A stretch of 64,000 nucleotides of DNA from assembly GCF_010723735.1 (NCBI RefSeq), contig NZ_BLLB01000002.1:4340001-4404000 (forward strand), written 5' to 3'. Position 1 is the stretch's first letter. Every line of letters begins with the position of its first letter. Of this stretch, positions 58,214 through 64,000 are shown one piece after another. A program made the position numbers and the translations under genes. The notes beneath the pieces are model-generated. The model did not search any database, was not told the origin of the DNA, and saw only the letters and a list, made by a program, of their open reading frames with translations. The DNA is from Mycolicibacterium hippocampi. GTDB lineage: Bacteria > Actinomycetota > Actinomycetes > Mycobacteriales > Mycobacteriaceae.

Positions 58214-59605
58214 TCAGCAGCCCTTGAGCCGGACGGCCAGGTAGTCCGACACCTCCGAGATCGCCACCCGTTCCTGGGTCATGGCGTCGCGTTCGCGCAC
58301 CGTCACCGCATGATCGTCGAGCGAATCGAAGTCCAGCGTCACGCAGAACGGCGTGCCGATCTCGTCCTGACGGCGGTAACGCCGGCCGATCGCGCCGGCG
58401 TCGTCGAACTCGATGTTCCACGACGTGCGCAGTTCGGCGGCCAGGTCCCGGGCTTTCGGCGACAGGTCGGCGTGCCGCGACAGCGGCAGCACCGCCGCCT
58501 TGACCGGCGCCAACCGCGGATCCAGCTTCAGCACGGTGCGCTTGTCGACGCCGCCCTTGGCGTTGGGCGCCTCGTCCTCGGTGTAGGCGTCGACGAGGAA
58601 GGCCATCAGCGAGCGCGTCAGCCCGGCTGCCGGCTCGATCACGTACGGCGTGTAGCGGGTGTCCGAAGCCTGATCGTAGAACGACAGGTCGGCGCCGGAA
58701 TGCTTGGAGTGCGTGGACAAGTCGAAGTTGGTGCGGTTGGCGATGCCTTCGAGCTCACCCCACGGGCTGCCGGCGAAACCGAACTTGTACTCGATGTCGA
58801 CGGTGCCGTCGGAGTAGTGGGACAGCTTCTCCTTGGGATGGTCGTAGAGCCGCAGGTTGTCGCGGTTGATGCCGAGGTCGACGTACCAGGCCAGCCGGGT
58901 GTCGATCCAGTACCGGTGCCACTCGGCGGCCGTGGACGGCTCGACGAAGAACTCCATCTCCATCTGCTCGAACTCACGGGTGCGGAAGATGAAGTTGCCC
59001 GGGGTGATCTCGTTGCGGAAGCTCTTACCGATCTGGCCGATGCCGAACGGCGGCTTCTTGCGCGCCGTGGTGACCACATTGGCGAAGTTGACGAAGATGC
59101 CCTGCGCGGTCTCGGGGCGCAGATAGTGCAGGCCCTCCTCGGTCTCGATCGGGCCGAGGTAGGTCTTGAGCATCATGTTGAAGTCACGCGGCTCGGTCCA
59201 CTGGCCCTTGGTGCCGCAGTCCGGGCAGACGATCTCGGTCATCGGAACCGAATCCGGATCGTCGAGACCCTTCTTGGCGGCGTAGTTCTCCTGCATGTGG
59301 TCCTGGCGGTGCCGCTTATGGCAGTTCAGGCACTCGACCAGCGGGTCGTTGAAAACCTCCACGTGACCTGACGCGACCCATACCTGGCGCGGCAGAATGA
59401 TCGCGCTGTCCAGGCCGACGACATCGTCACGGCCGGTGACCACCGAACGCCACCACTGCCGCTTGATGTTGTCCTTGAGCTCGACGCCGAGCGGACCGTA
59501 ATCCCAGGCGGATTTGGTCCCGCCGTAGATCTCGCCGGACTGGTACACCAGCCCACGGCGTTTGGCCAGGTTTGCAACGGTGTCGATGATCGAGGACGGA
59601 GCCAC
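58214..59605 (-). CDS. glyS: Glycyl-tRNA synthetase (class II, single-chain type)
   Basis: The 463-residue enzyme has the eukaryote/archaea-like single-chain GlyRS form. An N-terminal catalytic core with RGLVYQSGEIYGGTKSAWDY lies before a zinc-like insertion (CLNCHK and CPDCGTKG), and motif 2/3 regions follow (FRNEITPGNFIFRTREFEQM; FLVDAYTEDEAPN). The anticodon-binding domain is at the end. It charges tRNA-Gly. GTG 59605 gives VAPSSIIDTV. A TACGCT 8 bases upstream could be a -10 with a leader of 1-2 bases. Confidence 0.96.
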   Translation of the reverse strand: MAPSSIIDTVANLAKRRGLVYQSGEIYGGTKSAWDYGPLGVELKDNIKRQWWRSVVTGRDDVVGLDSAIILPRQVWVASGHVEVFNDPLVECLNCHKRHRQDHMQENYAAKKGLDDPDSVPMTEIVCPDCGTKGQWTEPRDFNMMLKTYLGPIETEEGLHYLRPETAQGIFVNFANVVTTARKKPPFGIGQIGKSFRNEITPGNFIFRTREFEQMEMEFFVEPSTAAEWHRYWIDTRLAWYVDLGINRDNLRLYDHPKEKLSHYSDGTVDIEYKFGFAGSPWGELEGIANRTNFDLSTHSKHSGADLSFYDQASDTRYTPYVIEPAAGLTRSLMAFLVDAYTEDEAPNAKGGVDKRTVLKLDPRLAPVKAAVLPLSRHADLSPKARDLAAELRTSWNIEFDDAGAIGRRYRRQDEIGTPFCVTLDFDSLDDHAVTVRERDAMTQERVAISEVSDYLAVRLKGC

Positions 59606-59665
59606 GGCTCAACAGCGTAGCGAGGCCGTTTGGCTGCTCGCGGCGCGGGCGAGGGGCCCGTCCGG

Positions 59666-59693
59666 TTGACATGCGCAGTTCCGCATGTATCGT
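59666..59693 (+). promoter_or_regulatory. smtB promoter with inverted repeat
   Basis: TTGACA (59666-59671), 16-base spacer and TATCGT (59688-59693) form a near-consensus promoter. ACATGCG-N6-CGCATGT (59669-59688) is a perfect inverted repeat that overlaps the ends of both hexamers, as expected for an ArsR/SmtB repressor site. Confidence 0.7.
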
Positions 59694-59701
59694 GGGTTCA
59701 A

Positions 59702-60073
59702 ATGAAAACGGTTTCCACTATGTCCGATTCGCAGGACTCACACGACCCGGCTCTGGAGGCGGGCACTCCGCCCGCCGAGCTGCCGCCGCGCGAAGTCCTC
59801 GACACCGCGGGCGACCTGCTGCGCGCCCTTGCGTCGCCCTTACGCATCGCGATCGTGCTGCAACTCCGCGAAGAGGCGCGCTGCGTCCACGAACTGGTCG
59901 ACGCGCTGAACGTCCCGCAGCCGCTGGTCAGCCAGCACCTCCGGATCCTCAAGGCCGCGGGCGTGGTGGACGGCGCGCGGTCGGGCCGGGAAGTGTTGTA
60001 CCGCTTGGTCGATCACCACCTGGCAGATATCGTCATCGCAGCTGTCAGTCATGCCGGGGAGGAGCAGCAATGA
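59702..60073 (+). CDS. smtB: ArsR/SmtB-family zinc-responsive repressor
   Basis: The protein has 123 residues from ATG 59702, or 117 from ATG 59720. The winged helix includes CVHELVDALNVPQPLVSQHL and the wing RSGREVLYRL. The C-terminal alpha-5 zinc site DxH-x10-H-x2-E is exactly present as DHHLADIVIAAVSHAGE. In mycobacteria this repressor controls its own operon with furB, releasing DNA when zinc binds. Its stop overlaps the furB start (ATGA). Confidence 0.92.
   Translation: MKTVSTMSDSQDSHDPALEAGTPPAELPPREVLDTAGDLLRALASPLRIAIVLQLREEARCVHELVDALNVPQPLVSQHLRILKAAGVVDGARSGREVLYRLVDHHLADIVIAAVSHAGEEQQ
59703..59717 (+). promoter_or_regulatory. Possible Zur-like box over the smtB start
   Basis: TGAAAACGGTTTCCA matches as an inverted repeat at 12 of 15 positions and looks like the core TGAAAA-N3-TTTTCA of mycobacterial Zur boxes. 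It overlaps the first ATG of smtB. Zur binding here is speculative. Confidence 0.3.
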
Positions 60074-60471
60074 CGGGTGCCGTGCGGGCGACGCGCCAGC
60101 GCGCGGCCATCGCCGCGCTACTGGACAACCTCGACGACTTCCGCTCGGCCCAGGAGCTGCACGACGAACTGCGCCGCAGCGGTGAGGGCATCGGGCTGAC
60201 CACCGTCTACCGCACGCTGCAGCAGATGGCCGCGTCCGGCGCCGTCGACACGCTGCGCACCGACACCGGCGAGTCGGTGTACCGCCGGTGCTCCGAGCAC
60301 CACCACCACCACCTGGTCTGCCGGACGTGCGGATCCACCATCGAGATCCAGGGCGGCCACGTCGAGAAATGGGCCGCCGCGGTCGCCCGCGAACACGGCT
60401 TCACCGACGTCAGCCACACCATCGAGATCTTCGGTCTGTGCCGCAAATGCGCGGCGGCGGCAGACAACTAG
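60070..60471 (+). CDS. furB: Zinc uptake regulator Zur (FurB)
   Basis: The 133-residue Fur-family protein has a winged helix (RATRQRAAIAALLDNLDDF; GIGLTTVYRTLQQMAASGAV). The dimer domain carries HHHHHLVCRTC and a C-terminal CRKC, the two CxxC pairs that hold structural zinc, plus His-rich sensor residues. In mycobacteria it represses zinc-uptake and alternative ribosomal genes when zinc is plentiful. It is translationally coupled to smtB. Its stop overlaps the convergent small membrane gene by 4 bases. Confidence 0.95.
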   Translation: MTGAVRATRQRAAIAALLDNLDDFRSAQELHDELRRSGEGIGLTTVYRTLQQMAASGAVDTLRTDTGESVYRRCSEHHHHHLVCRTCGSTIEIQGGHVEKWAAAVAREHGFTDVSHTIEIFGLCRKCAAAADN

Positions 60472-60656
60472 CGCTTGAGACCCCGCCATCCGGCGACGGC
60501 GACGATCACGCCGACAATCGCGATGATCGGTCCGAGGACGGTCCAGGTCGTGGTGTTGCTCATCGGGCTCCCCGACACCGCCCCCAGGCCCTGGAAGAAG
60601 AAGAGCAGACCGGCGAGAGTGACCACCACTCCGACAATGACCACTGCTGTACGCAT
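60468..60656 (-). CDS. Small two-helix membrane protein
   Basis: The 62-residue protein has two membrane helices (residues 4-24, VVIVGVVVTLAGLLFFFQGL; and 38-58, LGPIIAIVGVIVAVAGW) and a basic end (RGLKR). No domain is recognised; similar small membrane proteins are common in actinobacteria. ATG 60656 starts the ORF. Its stop overlaps the furB stop region by 4 bases convergently. It sits between furB and a Rv2360c-like gene that reads the same way. Confidence 0.6.
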   Translation of the reverse strand: MRTAVVIVGVVVTLAGLLFFFQGLGAVSGSPMSNTTTWTVLGPIIAIVGVIVAVAGWRGLKR

Positions 60657-60685
60657 ACCCGCGACCCTAGTCCCGCGCGGTCCGG

Positions 60686-61108
60686 TCAGGCGACCAGCGC
60701 GCGGCGGACGTCGGTGCCGGTGGCCAACACCATCAGGATCAGCGTTCGCAGCGCGTCGTCGGTGAGGCCCGCGGCCGGGAAGTTGTAGCGCAGCAGCACG
60801 TCACCGGTCTTCTTGGAACGGCCCTTCTCCGGGCCGACCTTCTGCGCGCCGATCTTCTCCACCAGCGACACGGTGCCGAGCAGGGTGTCGTGCGCATGTT
60901 TGGCCACGCGGGCGCGGATCTTGCTGTCCAGCGGCAGATCCCACGCCAGCACCTGGGTGAGCGACACCAACTCGAGGTCCTCGGCGATCGGCACCACCCG
61001 CAGCGACGCGAACGTGTCGTCGTGCTGCACCGTCAGCGCACCGTCGTCCTCGTGCTGGACGGGCAGGACCTCCCCGAGGACCCCGGCGAGCCGATCGTGC
61101 AGCTCCAT
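60686..61108 (-). CDS. Conserved mycobacterial protein (Rv2360c-like)
   Basis: The 140-residue protein begins MELHDRLAGVLGEV and has an alternating alpha/beta pattern with HDDTFASLRVVPIAEDLEL and the C-terminal helix DALRTLILMVLATGTDVRR. It may resemble YbjN/chaperone-like folds, but function is unknown. The order between furB and uppS matches Rv2360c. Upstream of its ATG lies a TAG immediately followed by ATG, after the 26-base tandem repeat at the end of uppS. Confidence 0.78.
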   Translation of the reverse strand: MELHDRLAGVLGEVLPVQHEDDGALTVQHDDTFASLRVVPIAEDLELVSLTQVLAWDLPLDSKIRARVAKHAHDTLLGTVSLVEKIGAQKVGPEKGRSKKTGDVLLRYNFPAAGLTDDALRTLILMVLATGTDVRRALVA

Positions 61109-61115
61109 CTAGGCC

Positions 61116-61167
61116 CTGCCGCTCAGGCACATCATTCGGCTCTGCCGCTCAGGCACATCATTCGGCT
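61116..61167. repeat. 26-bp perfect tandem repeat at the uppS stop codon
   Basis: CTGCCGCTCAGGCACATCAT plus TCGGCT (26 bases) occurs at 61116-61141 and again, identical, at 61142-61167. The second copy holds the uppS stop codon. Each copy contains ATGATG with an overlapping TGA, similar in style to MIRU-type repeats. Copy number may vary between strains. Confidence 0.93.
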
Positions 61168-62045
61168 CTGCCGAAGCGTCGGTTGCGGTGCACATATTCC
61201 TCGCACGCCGCCCACAGATCGCGGCGGTCGTAGTCCGGCCACAGCTTGTCCTGGAAGACGTATTCGGCGTAGGCCGCCTGCCACAGCAGGAAGTTGCTCG
61301 CCCGCTGCTCACCCGAGGTACGGATGAACAGGTCGACGTCGGGGATGTCGGAGCGGTGCAGGTGCTTGGCGAATGCCGCCTCGCTGATCCGGCCGGGGTT
61401 GATCTTGCCGTCCACGGCTTCCTGCGCGAGTTGGCGTGCCGCCTCCACGATCTCGGTGCGACCGCCGTAGTTCACGCAGTAGTTGATCGTGATGACGTCG
61501 TTGTCGACGGTCATCTCCTCGGCGATGTCGAACTCCTTGATGACGCTGCGCCACATCCGGGGCCGGGAACCGACCCAGCGCATCCGCACACCCATGTCGT
61601 TGAGGTTCTCCCGCCGCCGGCGCACCACCTCCCGGTTGAAGCCCATCAGGAATCGGACTTCCTCGGTGCTGCGCTTCCAGTTCTCGGTGGAGAACGCGTA
61701 CACCGTCAGGTGCTTGACGCCGATCTCGATGGCCCCGCAGGTGATGTCGATGAGCACCGCCTCGCCCATTTTGTGCCCCTCGGTGCGGTGCAGCCCGCGC
61801 TGGGTGGCCCACCGCCCGTTGCCGTCCATCACCACCGCGACGTGGCTGGGCACCTGGTCGGCCGGGATCTGCGGTGCGGCAGCCTTGGAGGTGTGCTGCG
61901 GCGGGCGGGCGAATTTGCCGTTGGTGCGCGCCGGCAGCTCCGGGAAAACGACCGGCCAGCTCGACTTGTCCGGGAAGCTGGGGTAGTCGTCAGGCGCCGG
62001 CGGCAGCTGCGGGTAGCGGTTCTTCCCCGTCCGCTTGGTTGCCAT
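61158..62045 (-). CDS. uppS: Polyprenyl (decaprenyl) diphosphate synthase
   Basis: The 295-residue enzyme carries the cis-prenyltransferase signature HVAVVMDGNGRWA with catalytic Asp74, then GAIEIGVKHLTVYAFSTENW, and IPDVDLFIRTSGEQRASNFL near the end. It adds isoprene units in cis to make the lipid carrier of the cell wall. The N-terminal ~65 residues are a Pro-rich mycobacterial extension. ATG 62045 follows AGGA; it lies inside recO, overlapping it by 56 bases. Its stop lies in a 26-bp tandem repeat. Confidence 0.96.
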   Translation of the reverse strand: MATKRTGKNRYPQLPPAPDDYPSFPDKSSWPVVFPELPARTNGKFARPPQHTSKAAAPQIPADQVPSHVAVVMDGNGRWATQRGLHRTEGHKMGEAVLIDITCGAIEIGVKHLTVYAFSTENWKRSTEEVRFLMGFNREVVRRRRENLNDMGVRMRWVGSRPRMWRSVIKEFDIAEEMTVDNDVITINYCVNYGGRTEIVEAARQLAQEAVDGKINPGRISEAAFAKHLHRSDIPDVDLFIRTSGEQRASNFLLWQAAYAEYVFQDKLWPDYDRRDLWAACEEYVHRNRRFGRAE

Positions 62046-62826
62046 GCGCTTCATCCTGCCTGATGCCCTGTCTGGCGGTCCGCTCCACCCGGTAGACACC
62101 TCGCTCCACAAGGGGCAGCGTCCGCAGCTGCCGTTCCAGATGCCACTGCAGGTGCGCGGCGACGAGTCCGCTGGCCTGACTGCGGTGCTGCGACTCGGAT
62201 GCCTGCGCGTGCTCCCAGTCACCGTCGTGGAGCGCGACCATCAGGTCCAGCACGGCTTGCGGCGGTGTCACCGACCCGGACGGCCGGCAGTGCACGCACA
62301 CGCTCCCACCCGCCGCGACGTGGAACGCCCGGTGCGGGCCGGGGGTTGCGCACCGGGCGCACTCGGTCAGCGCCGGGGCCCACCCGGTGATGCCCATCGC
62401 ACGCAGCAGGTAGGCGTCGAGGACGAGTTCACGGGGACGGTTGCCGTCGGCCACCGCGCGCAGCGCCGCCACCGTCAGCCGGTGCAGCGCAGGCGCCGGG
62501 GCCCGCTCCTCCCCCGCCAGCCGCTCGGCGGTTTCGAGCACCGCGCAGGCACAGGTGTAGCGCCCGTAGTCGGAGACGATGTCCGAGGCGAACGCGTCGA
62601 TCGCCTGGACCTGGGTGACGATGTCGAGATTGTGGCCCGGATGCAGCTGAACATCGATGTGCGCGAACGGTTCCAGCCTCGCCCCGAACTTGCTTCGGGT
62701 GCGCCGCACCCCCTTGGCCACCGCCCGCACCAGACCGTGATCGCGCGTGAGCAGGCTCACGATGCGGTCGGCTTCGCCGAGCTTGTGCTGGCGTAACACC
62801 ACCGCACGATCCCGGTACAGACGCAT
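61990..62826 (-). CDS. recO: DNA repair protein RecO
   Basis: The 278-residue protein has an N-terminal OB fold (MRLYRDRAVVLRQHKLGEAD), a helical middle and a C-terminal zinc finger with CARC and CVHC. RecO loads RecA onto single-stranded DNA with RecR and RecF. ATG 62826 has no Shine-Dalgarno but CAGACT 6 bases upstream, a weaker -10 than the other leaderless genes here. The last 56 bases overlap uppS. The amidase gene is divergent. Confidence 0.95.
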   Translation of the reverse strand: MRLYRDRAVVLRQHKLGEADRIVSLLTRDHGLVRAVAKGVRRTRSKFGARLEPFAHIDVQLHPGHNLDIVTQVQAIDAFASDIVSDYGRYTCACAVLETAERLAGEERAPAPALHRLTVAALRAVADGNRPRELVLDAYLLRAMGITGWAPALTECARCATPGPHRAFHVAAGGSVCVHCRPSGSVTPPQAVLDLMVALHDGDWEHAQASESQHRSQASGLVAAHLQWHLERQLRTLPLVERGVYRVERTARQGIRQDEAHGNQADGEEPLPAAAAGA

Positions 62827-62889
62827 TCGACCAGTCTGGCATTGCCAACCGACTAAAACCGGTCCGCAGCGCCGATACTCTCGTAAGTG

Positions 62890-64000
62890 ATGGCAAAGAC
62901 TCCTCCCCGCCGCGATCGACCCGCGGCCAGGTTCCCCACCCTGACTCACCAGCTCTATCAGCTGGCGAGCGGGAGTTCCTCGTCCGAGGAGCTGGTGCGC
63001 AGATCCCTGGAAGCCATCGAGGCGAGCCAGGACACCCTGAACGCCTTCCGGGTGGTGCTGGCCGACCAGGCCGTCGCCGATGCAGCCGCCGCCGATCGCA
63101 AACGCCAGGCGGGCCAGGACATTTCGCGGTTCCCGCTGCTGGGCATCCCGATCGCGGTCAAAGACGACGTCGACGTCGCCGGCGTGCCCACCCGGTTCGG
63201 CACCGAGGGCCGGGTGCGGGTGGCCGACGCCGACTCCGAGGTGGTCCGACGGCTGCGCGCCGCCGGCGCGGTGATCGTCGGGAAAACCAACACCTGCGAG
63301 TTGGGGCAGTGGCCGTTCACCAGCGGCCCCGGCTTCGGACACACCCGTAACCCCTGGTCGAGGGAGCACACCCCGGGTGGATCGTCCGGCGGCAGCGCCG
63401 CCGCCGTGGCGGCCGGCCTGGTGGCCGCCGCGATCGGGTCCGACGGTGCCGGCAGCGTACGTATCCCGGCGGCCTGGACCCACCTCGTCGGCATCAAGCC
63501 GCAGCGGGGCCGGATCTCCACCTGGCCGCTGCCCGAGGCGTTCAACGGAATCACCGTCAACGGGGTGCTGGCCCGCACCGTGGCCGACGCCGCGCTGGTG
63601 CTCGACGCCGCATCCGGCAACACCCCCGGCGACCTGCACAAGCCGCCCCGGATCCAGGCGTCGGACTATGTGTCGCGCGCGCCGGGGCCACTGCGGATCG
63701 CGTTGTCCACCAAGTTCGCGTTCACCGGGTTCCGGCCCACCTTGCACCCCGAGATCAGTTCCGCGTTGCAGGCGGTGGCCGGTCAGCTCGAACAACTCGG
63801 CCACACGATCATCTCCGCCGACCCGGACTACGACCTGCGGATGTCGTGGAACTTCCTGGCCCGCTCCACCGCCGGTATACCGGAGTGGATCGAGCGGTTG
63901 GGCTACGGCGTGACGCTGGACAAACGCACCCGTTCCAATGCCCGAATGGGCCGGCTGCTGTCCGAGGACGTGCTGCGCAAAGCCCGCGCACACGAATCGG
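62890..64000 (+). CDS. amiA2: Amidase, N-terminal part (3' end outside window)
   Basis: The window contains about 370 residues. The amidase-signature triad is visible: Lys91 in IAVKDDVDVAG, Ser165 in TPGGSSGGSAAA and Ser189 in GSDGAGSVRIPAA. It should hydrolyse an amide to acid and ammonia; the natural substrate is unknown. ATG 62890 is chosen, but GTG 62887 with TACTCT 5 bases upstream is a possible leaderless start. Order next to recO matches amiA2 (Rv2363) of M. tuberculosis. Confidence 0.93.
   Translation, partial: MAKTPPRRDRPAARFPTLTHQLYQLASGSSSSEELVRRSLEAIEASQDTLNAFRVVLADQAVADAAAADRKRQAGQDISRFPLLGIPIAVKDDVDVAGVPTRFGTEGRVRVADADSEVVRRLRAAGAVIVGKTNTCELGQWPFTSGPGFGHTRNPWSREHTPGGSSGGSAAAVAAGLVAAAIGSDGAGSVRIPAAWTHLVGIKPQRGRISTWPLPEAFNGITVNGVLARTVADAALVLDAASGNTPGDLHKPPRIQASDYVSRAPGPLRIALSTKFAFTGFRPTLHPEISSALQAVAGQLEQLGHTIISADPDYDLRMSWNFLARSTAGIPEWIERLGYGVTLDKRTRSNARMGRLLSEDVLRKARAHES

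Overview
The window is a high-GC chromosomal segment from a mycobacterium, most likely an environmental, fast-growing Mycolicibacterium-type species. The right third follows the Mycobacterium tuberculosis order around Rv2342-Rv2363: a Rv2342-like gene, dnaG, dgt, a Rv2345-like TPM gene, glyS, smtB, furB/zur, a Rv2360c-like gene, uppS, recO and amiA2. An ECF transporter and MarR block like Rv2325c-Rv2327 and an LppP-like gene like Rv2330c lie to its left. Between and left of these conserved blocks are many catabolic, redox and toxin-type genes that the tubercle bacillus order would not predict. Coding density is very high, GTG starts are common, and genes often overlap by 1-8 bases (ATGA, GTGA, TGATG). 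These statements come from reading the sequence and from remembered gene order; no search was run.

Layout. 1-2.5 kb: the end of a carboxyl methyltransferase, then a YCII (DGPF) protein coupled to an ECF sigma factor. 2.5-4.1 kb: a native-amine-dehydrogenase-like enzyme with a secreted protein. 4.2-10 kb: a complete Dpp/Opp-type ABC importer (lipoprotein, two permeases, fused double ATPase) and an SDR. 10.2-14.6 kb: an LLM (F420-type) oxidoreductase, a ferredoxin/ferredoxin-reductase fusion, a TetR regulator and a cytochrome P450. 14.8-16.3 kb: a 13E12-family HNH gene under a LexA-type SOS box. 16.5-20.3 kb: a Rieske oxygenase and second amine-dehydrogenase-like operon, its divergent TetR gene, and an alpha/beta hydrolase. 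20.3-31 kb: a secreted thermolysin-family peptidase, a PhoD-like phosphatase, a molybdopterin oxidoreductase, a POT peptide symporter, a hydrolase, a DUF427 protein and a membrane-anchored class III cyclase. 31-35 kb: small and exported proteins, and an operon of a GGDEF protein, a small ORF, a DCC thiol-disulfide protein and a hemerythrin. 35.6-37.4 kb: a FAD monooxygenase divergent from a TetR gene. 37.4-39.8 kb: a toxin-type island (Fic protein, HEPN-like plus nucleotidyltransferase pair) next to a tRNA-Met gene. 40-46.7 kb: an operon of an S-A-A' fused ECF transporter, EcfT, TldD, TldE and a CMD-family protein. 46.7-52.7 kb: MarR and MFS genes, a VIT transporter, an acyl-CoA oxidase, LppP, tRNA-Asn and small proteins. 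52.8-64 kb: the conserved housekeeping block.

Regulation is unusually readable. Ten genes have a TANNNT -10 hexamer exactly 6 or 7 bases before the start codon, which predicts leaderless mRNAs. Most transcriptional regulators, and both toxin-type loci, have a clear inverted repeat in their intergenic region. Two convergent gene pairs are separated by long perfect hairpins, and a 26-bp perfect tandem duplication covers the stop codon of uppS. No insertion sequence, prophage, rRNA gene, CRISPR array or riboswitch was recognised. No gene-free stretch exceeds about 300 bases; the longest, 31257-31487, holds only a possible promoter for the gene at 31488.
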